Part shown: positions 24,701 through 37,300 of the stretch, in pieces
How positions within the stretch are numbered: position 1 is the first letter of the stretch
Layout of the letters: each line of letters opens with the position of its first letter
Origin: Kryptolebias marmoratus
Lineage: Eukaryota > Chordata > Actinopteri > Cyprinodontiformes > Rivulidae
Direction: 5' to 3'
Length of the DNA: 64,000 nt
Assembly: GCF_001649575.2 (NCBI RefSeq)
Contig: NC_051434.1
Span: 16,506,691-16,570,690, forward strand
Program-made: the position numbers and the translations under genes
The notes under the pieces: model-generated
Databases searched by the model: none
What the model saw: the letters and a program-made list of their open reading frames with translations, nothing else
What the model was told of the DNA's origin: nothing

Positions 24701-26984
24701 AGGCAGAAACTCGGGACAGTTTCAAAATAAAATGTTCAGATTTAACCCAAAACTTTTTCCATTTGAAGGTGTTCAAAGACTATTTCAAGCGATACCAAAA
24801 TAAAAAGCATTTTAACTCATTCTGAAGGTGTTTCCACAAAACTTTATGACCTTATTTTAGTCCCTGACTCTCATACTGTATTTTATCCCTTTCATTATCG
24901 TCACATCTAAACTCTTATTCATTTTAATGTTTTAAAACTGTAACTATGTTTTTTTTGTGCTGCTGCTCATCTTGGCCTGGATGGGCAGGAGGTTAAAATA
25001 AAGGTTTAAAAAAATAATTCTAAAGATAAGATTCTGGATTAATTAATGTCTGTAAATTTACCCTGAATAATGTGTGTAATGTGTTGTAAGCCATCATAAA
25101 AATTGTGCCTAACAGTTCCTTGTAGGTACTGCCATGAAACTTTCAGCAAATGTTGTTTAAGGAATGAGCTAATTTATTTAGTGATTAGGATAAAAAATTA
25201 ACAGGTAAATTTTGATTATTTAACTATTATTAACCTTTCCTGAGTCTGTTACTGTATTGCCACTAAAAGCAATTTCATGACATCAGCTTTTACTGGGGTT
25301 AGAAAAGCCTGAGCTGATGAATCAAATCTGCTGATAGGTCCTTTAAATCATGAACTATCAGTTCATTAGGTTGCTTTTAAAACTTTCTTTGTGTCTACAG
25401 AGAAAGTTGCAGGATCTCTTCCCGGCCTGGGGCCTTTTTGGGTGGAGTTTCCATGTTCCTCCCACAGAACAAAAACATGCATGTTAAGTTCATTGATAAC
25501 TCTAAAATTGTCCCTAGGTGAGAGTGTGAATAGTTGTTTGTCTCCTTTGTCTCTATGTGTCCCTGTGATGGACGTGCGACCTGTCCAGGGCGTCCCCCGC
25601 CTCTCACACAGTGACTGCTGGAGACAGGCACCAGCTCCCCGCGACCCAGAAAGGAGAAGTGGGTAAAGAAAACGGATGGATGGAGGATTCAGTTGTTTGA
25701 ACCCAGCTTTGGGAGCCACTGGTCTATAGATCAGTAATCCTAAAAACAAACAAATCCTGTTGGACCAACTGAACCGGGTTCAGCCATAAAAAACATCAAA
25801 AATAAACCATTTATAAGTATAAGTAATCAATTACCAGACAAAGACAAAAAAATAAAAATAAATAAATAACAATGCAAGTTATTTAACTGGGGAGATGGTT
25901 ACCAAAAAGTTGGGTGAGCCCAGGCACTGCCTTATTTAACAAGGGACACCATCCTGCATGTTTTACTTGTTTCTCTGCTCCAACACACCTGGTTTGAATC
26001 AATGGGTGATTAACAGGCTTCTGCAGAACATGAGGAGGTGATTTAACCACTGAATCAGGTGTGTTGGAGCAGGGAAACACGTAACACATGCAGGATAGTG
26101 GCCCTCCAGGACCAGGGTTCGGCTATAGATGAAGTGGAAATGAAATGGGAGCTTATTTTTGCCCCATGATGTGGTAGCAGCTCAAAGTAACTGTTCCAGC
26201 ATTAAATAAACGTGATTTGTTTTTTTTTTTCTACAAGATGAATAAGTGTGCTGATGAAGCCTGCTGGGCACAGGTCTCAAGAACCTGAGGAGTCTAAAAC
26301 ACAGTTTTGCCTTCCATTAATACATGAAGGCATGAGATTTGTCTTTTTTTCACATTTTAATTATTCTCACTTTTACTTGTCTTCAATTGAAATGCAAAGT
26401 TTTAGACCTTTCTGAAGAGTTACAGCTTCTTTAAAGCATATATCAGATAAATAAAATATGGAGTTTACTTTTTGTTTAAATACAGTGCTGTGCAAAAGTT
26501 TTAAGTTATTGAATTTTGCCTTCAAGAAGCGAAATGTTTCATCTTTAATCAGTTCTCCAGGCTTTAATTTCGTTTTCTATGACGCAACAGGGCGAACTTA
26601 TTAATTAATGTTTGTTTGTTTGTTTGTTTGTTTGTTTGATCCGATCTGTTGTACCTCGGTGACAGTGGTGCTCTGAAAGACCTCCGCGCTGTAGACCCAT
26701 CCGTGGGCGCACGGGACGCCCTCGGTCCGGTTATCCAAGGAGAAGCAGGACGAGTCCGGGAGGCTGAGGTTCGGTGGCACTGCTCCCCCCGCGGGGATCC
26801 ACGTCTGGTTCCCGGCTCCTGAGCTGGGGGCCTCCCGGCACCGATGTGGCGGCATGGCGCTGGTGAAGACGCTCACCATCATGTGGAAGCCCAGGAGGAC
26901 CTGAGGCAGGCAGATCCAGATATACAGGATCTTCTGGTACCTCCCGAAACCTCCGATAGCTGAGAGGATTTGGTCGAAATTCAT
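18650..26984 (-). CDS. SLC22-family organic ion transporter (SLC22A13/OAT10-like)
   Basis: Ten exons on the reverse strand, phase-consistent: 26984-26655, 24335-24232, 22516-22362, 21955-21787, 21620-21506, 20718-20612, 20522-20311, 20220-20112, 20027-19815, 18731-18650; 531 residues, the usual SLC22 length. The protein starts [17 protein letters not shown], has one N-terminal helix, then a large extracellular loop with three N-glycosylation sequons (NQT, NLS, NRT). The major-facilitator signature GAMADRYGRR spans about residues 140-149. Further family motifs are [45 protein letters not shown] and [18 protein letters not shown]. Expected in the plasma membrane with 12 helices; substrate cannot be told from sequence. 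SLC22A13 is my best match by eye (with 3p22 linkage), but SLC22A7-like or a fish-specific paralog is possible. Confidence 0.88.
19270..19762. other. Last intron of the SLC22 gene, nothing recognised
   Basis: No recognisable exon or repeat on either strand in this stretch of intron 9. Confidence 0.4.
21235..21385 (+). repeat. Single fragment of the ~305-bp repeat family
   Basis: TTCAAGATGGCTCC..., then AACTCGGTCAGTTTTAC and CTGGTGTGGCAGTAGCTGA match the middle of the monomer that is tandemly arrayed in trak1 introns. Here it is a lone partial copy in SLC22 intron 5. Confidence 0.7.
22850..23185 (+). mobile_element. L2-clade LINE 3' end
   Basis: An open frame ends [19 protein letters not shown] then [11 protein letters not shown], the usual extreme C-terminus of L2/Maui-type reverse transcriptase proteins. 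It is followed by a short UTR ending in CTGTACAAATAAACTTGACT and repeated TTGAC, an L2-style non-poly(A) tail. Strongly 5'-truncated. In SLC22 intron 2. Confidence 0.75.
25500..25685 (+). mobile_element. SINE-like / LINE 3' tail with GGAT end
   Basis: Carries TGTCCCTGTGATGGACGTGC, ACCTGTCCAGGGCGTCCCCC, GGCACCAGCTCCCCGCGACC and an end GTGGGTAAAGAAAACGGATGG. This arrangement is a common teleost retroelement tail. Related pieces lie at 2605-2652 and 2825-3010. Confidence 0.7.
25905..26120. mobile_element. Palindromic MITE, family 1 copy 2
   Basis: Contains ATCCTGCATGTTTTACTTG, TCTGCTCCAACACACCTGG, and the inverted partner AATCAGGTGTGTTGGAGCA with GCAGGATAGTGGCCCTCCA. The near-perfect hairpin relates it to 16778-17001 and especially 35745-35940. 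In SLC22 intron 1. Confidence 0.65.
26483..26600. mobile_element. Fragment with Tc1-like end
   Basis: TACAGTGCTGTGCAAAAGTTTTA is a familiar terminal sequence of teleost Tc1-like elements and derived MITEs. Only one end is visible; the other side runs into a (GTTT)n tract. Confidence 0.5.
26608..26637. repeat. (GTTT)n microsatellite
   Basis: Seven GTTT units, 18 bases from the donor of SLC22 exon 1. Confidence 0.9.
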
Positions 26985-27689
26985 TTTGATAGCAGGACAG
27001 AGCTGACTGATGGCTGTCTCCTAATGGAGTGGAGAGGAACTCTTGCGGCGCGTTATCCTCGGGATCAACAAGGTGGATCTTCCTTTCCCATGGTGGGTCA
27101 GAGCATTCCTGAAATCCCAATCTGATCCCGTTCTTCCCGCCAGAATCCCCCCCCCACTCTCCTGCGCGCAGACTCTCCTCTTGGCTCACACACACAGATT
27201 GATCAGCACAGCAGGGATCGCGCGTAAAGACCGTCTTGGTTCAAGTCCGATATCCAGCGTCAAACGCAAACAATCAGAGAATTCATTCATCAAGAAAACA
27301 CCATGCCGAAGTGTCTAAATGTGTATCCACCAAACAAGCCGGAGCTGTAAACAAACTGTGTCCCTCAGAGTCAGGGCAGGGCCAGCATGGGGATGTTAGA
27401 AAGTCCCAGAGAAAACGCTCCGGAGTGGGGATCAGAGCGCACCTGAGGCGCGCTGGGATACCGCGGACTTACTGCTGCCTGTTCACGGTGGATGGTATTA
27501 AACCTGGGCTGCGCCGAACCACACTGACGAAAACAGTGAGGTCCATTATTTACAGCTCATCTGTAAAACGCGGCTCTGCTGCCCTCTGCTGTGTGAGCTC
27601 CAGGATAGTCAGCATCTGCGCTGAAGTATCGGGATACTAGAAGTCTGCCTTCTGTCCTGATTTAACAGATAACAGAGCACTTTGCTCTC

Positions 27690-28350
27690 AGGCTGCAGGT
27701 TTACTTGTGGTTCCTAGAGGTTCTAAAAGTAGAATAGGAGGCAGAGCTTTCAGTTCTCAGGCTCCTCTCTGGTGAAACCAACTTCCAGTTTGGCTGACAC
27801 CCTGTCTACTTTAAAGACTAAACTTAAGACTTTCTTTCTGATAGGGCTGGTTTGGGTTTCCTGAGCTCTCCTTTAGTTCTGCTGCTGTAGGCTCAGACTG
27901 CTGAGGACAGACTGTCCACATGTCCTCACTCTGCTGCTGTCTTTATACTCTCTGCTGTAATTATTTCTATCACGAATGTGTTTTTCTTTGTTTTTCTTTC
28001 TATAGAAACTCCACCTGGACCTGTCCTTCTGTGTTTGTCTGCGTCTCCTTCCTGTCCTCTCTAACCCCAGCCGGTCGAAGCAGACGGCCGCTCGTCCTGA
28101 GCTTGGTTCTGGTTCTGGTTCTGCTGGAGGTTTCTTCCTGTTAAAAGCCAGTTTTTTTTCTTTCCACTGTCACCAATGTGCTGCTCAGGATGTGAGGCTG
28201 AGACAAAGTGAAGATTCAACACAACCTGCTGACTTCCTTAGATAGAAAACTTTTATTAATTGGCTTTTATAATGTCTGTGAATGTTTCTGTACAAAGACC
28301 TGAGAGGACTTCTGTTGTGACTTGGTGCTGTATAAATAAACTTCTTCTTA
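27690..28350 (+). mobile_element. L2-type LINE 3' end, copy in plus orientation
   Basis: Begins GGCTGCAGGTTTACTTGTGG and includes AACCCCAGCCGGTCGAAGCA, GCTGGAGGTTTCTTCCTGTT and a terminal GTGCTGTATAAATAAACTTC. This is the decayed C-terminal coding end and 3' UTR of a teleost L2-like element. A reverse-orientation copy lies at 35944-36445. Confidence 0.7.
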
Positions 28351-28773
28351 ATGGTATAGTTCTAAGAGTGACAATGCTGCATGCAGAAGTTATTCTGATA
28401 TGTCAAGATATCATCCATCCATTTTCTTTACACGAGTCATGTTGTGCAGGGTCACAGTGCTGGGGCCTCATGTACAAAGGGCCACATTAGGTGGCATCCG
28501 CATGTTTCTACAGGTTTTGCTCCTTTGGCGACAGTTGGAGGGCATGCTGGGAAAGTTCATGATGTGAAAACTGTGATTGGACACACCTGGGTGGTGTTTT
28601 ACAGAGCAGCATGTCCTGCTTTGCGTTTTTTTTAAATTCATTTTTTTATGTCATACTATCAGATATATACAGAACTGGGTTTTCTGCTTTACCAGTTTTC
28701 TGTAATGCTGGTGTCTTAAAAACCTCAAGTGCCCTGGGTAACAAAAAAAACATGGCTCCAAAAACCAGCTAAC

Positions 28774-28940
<167 letters not shown>

Positions 28941-29329
28941 TATTTATTTATCATTCCGTGACAATATATATGACCCATTTAGCTCAGCCCCTTCCTGTTC
29001 GGGGTTCCTGTGACGTCTCTGAACGGGCTGGGTCCTGATGTGGGTGTCATGGTGGAAGTAATGAGATAAACAGCCTCATATTACCCGGGAGACAGATGAA
29101 AATAAAAGCCGCACTTTAAAATAGAAGCCCAACGATGAAGAAGCTTCACAATAAAATAATCTAAACATTTAAAGCCAAGAGTGGTGAAATACTGAGGTGT
29201 TTTTTAATGGTTACATGTTATAATGTGTAACTAAAGATCTGAGTACAAATCCACACGTCTGTGCCTCTTTCTCGGCCGTTTCTATTTTATTATTATTATT
29301 ATTATTTTTGTGCATTAAGCTATTATTGT

Positions 29330-29512
29330 GAAGGACGACCCCGGAAGTCCGATTTGTTCTGCCTCCGTGCGGCTTGACGCTCCGACTCTGACGGGAGAGG
29401 CTTCCTGTGGGTGAGGAGAGACAGAGGTGGAGGGGTGATGGATGAAGGGACGGAGGGGCGGACCGGGTCAGGAGAGAGAACAGAGGGTGTGAGGTGTCCT
29501 TGATCATCCGCG

Positions 29513-29544
<32 letters not shown>

Positions 29545-29666
29545 GGCGGACAGACAGGCGGAGCTCGGCCCGGCCTGCCGCAGAGGACTTCAACCGCCTC
29601 CACCTGCTCGTCCGCGGACTGTTACCGTCCAGCATCCGGCCGTCTTCAGGCAGCACCTCTGTGAGG
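29330..29666 (+). promoter_or_regulatory. trak1: CpG-rich putative trak1 promoter and untranslated first exon
   Basis: A CG-rich block with many CpGs contrasts with the AT-rich flanks. It ends in a good donor (CTGTGAGG then GTGAGT after 29666). Location and strand suit a first, untranslated trak1 exon splicing to 31068. No TATA. The SLC22 gene starts about 2.5 kb away on the other strand. The start site is not visible, and there is no coding evidence. Confidence 0.4.
29512..29560. repeat. (GACA)n microsatellite
   Basis: About ten GACA units with GGCGGACA interruptions, within the CpG-rich block. Confidence 0.9.
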
Positions 29667-29925
29667 GTGAGTACAGCTCTCCTGCCATCGCTGGCATTTT
29701 AATGGCGACCATAAGGTCAGCTGATCACACACAGGGCGACAAATCATGACAACGAGAACCGTGACGTGACCTGCTGATGGAGGTGAAAGCCACGCCCCTC
29801 GGACGGCATTTAAACGACGTTGTTTATTTTGCCACATGGCACGCATTAATGAACCCTGACCTATTTACTGCAGGCAGCCACAACACCAGGACGACCACCT
29901 ATTGCACGAAGACTTCATTAGTGTG

Positions 29926-30486
29926 TCTGTTAGCAAAATATCTCAGGATCCAATGGACGGATTTTAACGAAACCCGTAGAAAGATATCATCACGTGTTCA
30001 TCTACAACTGATTTCATTTTGGAGTCAGCCTGATTCAAGATGGTCGCCACAGCTGACCGGCATTAGACAACACATAAATTGCTGTAACTCGGGCAGTTCT
30101 GCAGATATTGAGCTGAAACTTGGTGTGGTAGTAGCAGAGGGTCATCCCCATCATGTACTCTGAGTGCTAAGAGCTAGCCTGAGATCTTTGTTTAAAATCT
30201 TGCCAGTAACTGCTGCAGTCAACTCTATTCGTCTGTTAGCAAAATATGTCAAGAGCTACTGGGAGGATTTTAATGAGACCTTCAGAAAGTAATCACTGGG
30301 TGTACATCTACGACTGATAAACGTTCAGAACCAAACCCATTCAAGATGGCCGCCGCGGCCAGCTGAACTTGCAAAACACTAAAATGGCTGTAAGTTGGTC
30401 AGTTTTACAGATGTTGCGCTCAGATTTGGGGTGGTAGTAGCTGAGAGTCCTTCACAACACATACTCTGAGTGTGACACCTCGTAAT
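29926..30486 (+). repeat. ~305-bp tandem repeat array A (about two monomers)
   Basis: Units start TCTGTTAGCAAAATAT at 29926 and 30232, a period of 306. Each then carries a TACAACTGATxxxxTTTTGGAGTC-like part, CAAGATGG(C/T)CGCC, CAGTTxTxCAGATxTTG and GGTGTGGTAGTAGC(T/A)GAG. The second monomer ends near TACTCTGAGTGTGACACC. No coding potential. Located in the putative trak1 5' intron. Confidence 0.8.
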
Positions 30487-31067
30487 GTTTCCTGAGAACG
30501 TTTTCAAGGTTTGACCTTTTGAACTCCATCGTTTCTCATCAAAAGTTCTTGATTTAAAAGGCTGGCGTGTAAGGTGGTGGGGGATATGTGTGTCAAGGAG
30601 TGCTAGGCCTTTAATTCTATCTTTTATTCATCCAGGTAAATGTCTCATCTTGATTAAAAATAGCCTCTACGAAAGAGACCCACAAATACATCTGTAGACG
30701 GATAGCATCTGCTCTCCAAGCTGCTGTGCTCGCTGTCGGATTCTTAACCTGCTGCGCGTCTGCAGCCGGGACTGCAAGGTCACCGCGGCGTGTGGCTGTG
30801 CGAGGCCCTCTCAGATTACTGCGGGACCAGGAGGGGGACCGGTGCGGTGAACGCCCGCCCTTGTAGTTTGTAAAATTGCCTCCGGTGTGGCTCGCTGCGC
30901 TCCCGAGGCCCCCGGCCGGCCTCCGCTGTCGACAGCTGAAAAGTGGAGTGAGCAGGAAGGGGATTTCTGCAGCGTGCAGCACTCTGCACCACTTCAGCTT
31001 AAACACTCCGACTGTAGGGAAAGAAGGAGACGTTATTGATCGCTGCTTTCCGCTCCTCTGTCCTCAG

Positions 31068-31312
31068 GAGTCCTCCTGCTGAAACCCGCCGGAGCCCCGG
31101 CTCCCGCGGCCCCATGGCCTCTGCCGCTCTCCGCCAGTGAGCCAAGCTGGCCTCCGCAGCCTCGCCGCCGCCCCCGGCCCCCGACCCGGATCCGGACCCC
31201 GAGCCCAGTCGGCGCCTCAGCCAAGAAGAGCAGTATGTGAGCGAGGGCGAGCGCGGCCGGCTCGACGCGCCCCCAGCGGCCCCTCACTGCAGGGACGCCG
31301 AGACCATCACAG
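31068..31312 (+). other. trak1: trak1 upstream exon with coding tail and in-frame stop
   Basis: Acceptor TCTGTCCTCAG precedes 31068 and donor ACAG|GTAGGG follows 31312. The last codons read HCRDAETIT and join in phase to [10 protein letters not shown] of the next exon; TRAK2 has a comparable RDSESITDVC, so the 3' part is coding. Reading the same frame upstream meets TGA at 31138-31140, eight codons after an ATG at 31114, and there is no in-frame ATG between that stop and the exon end. Either the true start is elsewhere (alternative acceptor, for example after 31159), or initiation is non-AUG, or the assembly has an error here. Confidence 0.6.
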
Positions 31313-34300
31313 GTAGGGAGCGGGTGGGAACGAGCCTCCAGAAGGCTCCAAAATGTTTCTTATATTCAGCTCCATCCATCTCCCCTTTAACTCTGACCAG
31401 TCTCCCAGCCCCTGCTGGTGAAAACACTTCCCCGCAGCATGATGCTGCCACCACTGTGCTTCACTGTGGGGCGCACGATGAAGGTTTTTCGACACGATGT
31501 TGTTCTCGATGGCCAAAAAGTTCAGATTTACTCTCATCTGACCACAGCAGCTTCTCCAGCCCCGAATTTTGACAAACTCCAAATGGTCTCGTTTATTTTG
31601 TTCTCGTGCTCAGAGGTGCTGCTGACGCTGATTCTAGGGCCGATCTGAACGGCTGAATACAAACTGAGATCGTTTCACTCTTTGCTCAGCCACAGGTGGG
31701 CATCACTGAACCCATTATGTGGCTCCTCAAGGTAACGGCTTGGGCCTTCAATACAGACTCACATAATTAAATAGAAAATTCTTTTAAATCCCATTTTGTA
31801 AGACAACAAAGTAGAAAGAGTACCAGTGCTGTACAAGCTGCAGGCCACACAGTTCCTTCAAGTTAAACTTTGATTTAATAAACATAATAAACTGGAGATT
31901 GATGGTGACAGCCACTGCTTCAGCTATTTTATAATAAACTGCAGCACAGAAACAATTAAACTAAAGTACCTAATTAAAGGATTTTTGTACAGTTTGTTTA
32001 TTTTTAGTTAATTAATGTAATTTAATTAATTTACCTGTGTCTCCGCTTCCCCGTTAACAAACGAATGACACGCTGATTATTTACCTGTGGTTTGTTTATG
32101 TGATTATTGGATCCCTGACAGCCAAAGGTGCTTCAGAGATCCAAACTAAAAGTAACGATAAGTGGTTTTGCTTCAACTGAGCCTCTGTTCTCCCTGTGCC
32201 GGTCAGATGTCTGCAACAGCACCGACCTGCCAGAGTTCGAGATCATCAGTCTCCTGGAGGAGCAGCTGCCGGTGTACCGCCTGCGGGCCGACACCGTCTA
32301 CGGCTACGACAACGATGACTGGCTCCACACCCCTCTGGTGGCGGCGGACGCCAGGCTCGACCTGACTGCGGAGCAGATCGAGGAGACGCTCAAGTACTTC
32401 CGTAAGTCGGGCCGGTGCGCGGCCGATGATCTGTCCCGTGTGCGTTTGCGTTCAAATGTAAAGCTCGTCGTAGATCGAAAGGCGTGTCTAGTTTATTTTC
32501 CCAAAGTAAATCATTGTCTGCGATGCGCGTTTCCTGTTTTGATCTGACAGACTGTAGCGAGCGCCTTCCACCAGGTGGCGCTCTGTATCCTCGCTCAGTG
32601 CTGAAGCAGTTTCATACTTCGCTGTCCCTGCGTTATCATCCTGTCCATGTGACTTTGGAGAGGTCTGATTGGTTCAGGAACACAGGTCCAGAGAATGGTA
32701 TCTAGTCTGTGTTTATAGAGCACCTTTCTAGCCAATCAGAGCTTCACAACACAATCTGTGCCCTCATATACCCATAATACACGCTAATCTGAGTTTAATC
32801 AGTGCTTTAAAACTCCATTCGTGCACCAATGGGGCACACATCCTTTCTTAAGGACACTACGACTTGGGTCTGCTGCCAGGAATCGAACCTCCAACTCCCT
32901 CGTTTGAGGGAGCTTCAGTCGAATCAAGACTGGGCGGTGTACTTTTATTCTTCCTTTTCTGAAAAGACTCCACCTGTTCGGCGAGTTTGTTCCTCCGGGA
33001 CGTCCGGAGACGGTTTTGCGTTGCTGTTGCCTTCGCGGGCGCCACGTGCACACGTCTTTTCTCAGGATCCGGGGTCTTTAAAACGAGACGTTCACGAGAA
33101 GAACGTTTATTTTAAATTAGGGTTCGAACCTCTCAGGAATGCAGCGACGAGCTCGTAGGGATTTCCGCTGCAGGGTCCCGTCTTTTTTTTTTGTTTGTTT
33201 GTTTAATGTTCAGTTTCTCTCAGCAGAGTCTCTGTCAGACGATATTAAAGGTTGAGAACAATGATCTTTCTTGTTAAACAACTCTTAAACTACTGAATTA
33301 TTGTCCGAGTGCTTAAACACTCTGACCGGGGAACAACCTTTGTGACTCTGGACAGTTTAAATGAGCGAATCCTCAACTGATTCTGAATTATTACCAAAGG
33401 TGAACCGCGACGATGTTTTTTGCCCATGTGTGTGTGTTTTTTTATAGTGTGAGCAAAACATCTCATGAACCACTGGAAGGGTTTTTTAAGAAAGCTCTGT
33501 GCATAATGCCGTTTCACAAGGTTTCACCTAAAAAGTAGAGCTCCATCCGTCTCCCAGTTCAGACATGAAAGGTGGCGGGCAACATGCATTCTTTCAACGT
33601 GAGCTGGAAACTTTTAACAGTTATCTGTGATTATTTGTCCAATTCGAGGCACTGATTTGTATTTCAGCAACACAATCAGGATTAGAGAGAGAGCTTCTGA
33701 ACACGTGGTGGAGTTTAATTTGTTTTGTTTGTTTTAACGCGCGTTACCATGGTAACAGCTGCTGACACCGAGCAGAGGAGCTTGTACCTTTTGCCTCGGC
33801 TAAGACTAGCTCAGGCGGACATCTCTGTCTCCCAGGAGACGACAGGGTGTCCAATAGCTCTTCATCTCAGTGGTCTGGTCGTTGAGCGTTTTTAACCCAC
33901 ACACACACACACACACACTCTCAGAGGCGTGTGTCCCTGTGGGCGGAGGGTGATTGGGTCGATGAGAGAGAGGGCAGGTGGTCAGTGTTTGGACCTCACT
34001 GATCAGGAAGCGGATGGGGGACGTGGACAGCAGGAGCAGGACGGGGGACCGAGAACAGGGCGAAGGGGAACCGAAGGACTGGTTCTGTAAGGAAGGCAAG
34101 AAAGGTAAAATGTTTCATAAATTTTCATATAACTGCAGGCTCCGCTTCAGAGTTTGTAAAGTGACACAAGTCGTCTCCATAACAAAACGTCTATTGGAAG
34201 CAGCTTTTGTAGGTTTTCCTTGAAAGGTGACGGCGGGCGATAATGTTTTTTTTCCTGTGTTTGTGTGGGCATCTTTGTGTGTCTGTCTGTTAGCAAAATA

Positions 34301-37300
34301 TCCTGTGAACCACTCGATGGATTTCAACGAAGCTCGCGGAAACTAATCTTCGGACGAACGTCTACAACCGATCGACTTTTGGCGTCAACTCGATTCAAAA
34401 CGGCCGCCACAGCCAACTGACCTTAAAAAGCATAGAAATGGCTCTAACTCCATCAGTTTTACAGACATGAACCTAAAATGTGGTGTGGTAGTAGCTGAGA
34501 GTGGTCTCCAGTACACATTCTGAGCGCTGAAAGATTGCACGAAATCTTAGTTTAAAATTTTGCCATTAACTACGTGGAGTCAAACCTGTCTGTTAGCAAA
34601 ATATCTCATGATCCACAGGATGGATTTTAGTGAAACTTTTAGAAAATAATCTTTGGATGTTCATCTACATATATTGGGCTAAAATTTGGTGTGGTAGTAG
34701 CTGAGACTAATTCAGACATGTACTCCAAGTGCTACTCATTGAGAAAGATCTTTGCTATAAACGTTGACACTACCTGTTTGAGTCATCCCTTTTTGTCTGT
34801 TAGCAAAATATCTCATGATCCACTGGATGGATTTTAATTAAACATGTTAGAAAATAATCACTGGATGTTCATCTACAACTGATCAACTTTTGGAGTCAGT
34901 CCATTTCAAGATGGCTGCCACAGCTAATCAACATTTGACAGCACATAAATAGATATAACTCAGTCAGTTTTACAGATATCAAGCTAAGATTTGGTGTGGT
35001 AGTAGCTGAGAGTCATTCACAACACATACTCTGAGGGTGACACTGCATTGTATGAGGTTGTGCACATTGCACATCTTTTTAAAAATAATAATTTTAAGTT
35101 CGCTCTTTTATGTCTCATCCACCTTGATTGAAACTCAAGTTCCACGGGTCATTGTTGCGCCATAAACAGAGTCAAAGTTTTACCATTTTTATCCGTCTTT
35201 ATTTAAATAAAAAAGCCCCTTTAATGTGCTTTAGTCTCATATTTTTGTGCTGGCTGTGAATCCCATCAGTACCGCAGAGGCTTGCTGTAAGTCAACCGAT
35301 AACTCTGCACAGGGTGTTATTGATGACAGCGCCGACGTCAATGGGATGCGTTTCCCCGAGGCGACATGGAAAACCTCCCCCTCCCCGTCAGACCCCCCCG
35401 CTCTTTTACATGTGGAGGTGTGACATCGTACGCACGGCCCTCTGCCGAGCTGCGTGTGTGTTACATAAACAGGCCGCCCGCGCGCCAAGGATCACGTATC
35501 GCGGCTCAAAGTGACCAGAGGGGACGTCGCTGAGGTCTGCCCCACTCTGTTTTGTGTCTCCACAGTGCTGTGCGCGGACAGAGTGGGTCAAATGACGAAG
35601 ACCTACAATGACATCGACGCCGTCACGCGCTTGTTGGAGGAGGTGAGACGGCCTGTTGTTTGTCTCGGGGTGGTCCGAAGCTGCTTCAGGGGGAAGTGGA
35701 TTTTAAATCCAATCAAACTAGAGGAAAGTAAATTCAATATTATAGAGCAGGGTTGGGCAGTCCTGGTCCTCGAACGCCTCTATCCTGCATGTTTTACTTG
35801 TTTCTCTGCTCCAACACACCTGATTCAGTGGTTAAATCACCTCTTCATGTTCTGCAGAAGCCTGTTAATCACCCATTGATTCAGATCAGGTGTGTAGGAT
35901 GGTGACCCTCGAGGACCAGGATTGCCCACCCCTGTTTTAGAACCAAGTCACAACAGAAGAGCACCGTATAGAAACATTCACAGACATTATAAAAGCCAAT
36001 TAGTAAAAGTTTTCTATCTAAGGAAGTCAGCAGGTTGTGTTGAATCTTCACTTCGTCTCAGTCTCCCATCCTGAGCAGCAGGTTGGCTGGCAAAGACCGC
36101 CTTTTAACAGGAAGAAACTTCCAGCAGAACCAGAACCTGAACCAAGCTCAGGACAAGTGGCCGTCTGCTTCGACCGGCTGGGGTTAGAGAGGACAGGAAG
36201 GAGACGCAGACAGACACAGAGGGACAGGTCCAGGTGGAGTTTCTATAGGAAGAAAAACACGTTAATGATAGAAAAATTACAGCAGAGAGATTAAAGACAG
36301 CAGCAGATTGAGGATATGTGGACAGTCTGTCCTCCAGCTGTCTGAGCCTACAGCAGCAGAACTAAAGGAGAGCTCAGGAAACCCAAACCAGCCCTAACTA
36401 TAGGATTGATCAGAAAGAAAGTCTTCTAGTCTTAAAAGTAGACAAATGTTAGTCGGAATGATTGAAAACAATATGAAGCGGAGACCCAAGGAGCAGAGGG
36501 ACGGTCATGAAAAATGAGGATGGAAAAAGCACAAGGAGACGTAAAAGGACAAAAAGGACACAGGGAGACGGGAAGGACAAAAAAAGAAAATAGGAGTAAG
36601 GAGACATAAAAAGACAAAAAAGGAAACATATTTAGGTAAAATATCTCATGACCTACTGGCAAAAAGGAGACAAAAAAGACATAAGGAGACAAAAGGAAGC
36701 AGAAAAAATGGACAAATGGGAGCTTTAAAAGACAGGAAAGACACAAAAGGACAAAATAGAGATGTAAAACAACTAAAAGGACACATAAAAGACAAAAAGC
36801 ATGCAGAAGAAAACAAAAAGACAAAAAGGATGCATAAAAAGAGAAAATGCTTTAGACCAAAACTAGGGGTAAGGAGACATTAAAAGACTAAAGGATGCAT
36901 ATGTTAGCAAAATATCTCATAAGCTACTGGCAAAATGGAGACAAATGGAGACAAAAAAGACACACAAGGAGACAAAAAGGATGCATAGGGAAACAGAAAA
37001 AGGATGAAAGGGCAAAAAAGGTCACACAAGGAGACAGAAAGGGAGCTTAAAAATACAGGAAGGACACAAAAGGACATAAAGGATACTTCAGGAGACATAA
37101 AAAGACTGAGAGGACACATAAACAACAAAAAGCATAGATAGGGAAACTACAGAGACATAAAAGAAGGATGCATAAAAAGACAAAGAGGACACAAGGAGAC
37201 ACAAGTAGAGCAAATGTGTTGAAGCAGAATTGAAGGAGCAGGTTTGGGTTCCTGAACTAGTGGACTAGTTAAAGTAGTTAAAGTGGTTAACGTGGTTAAC

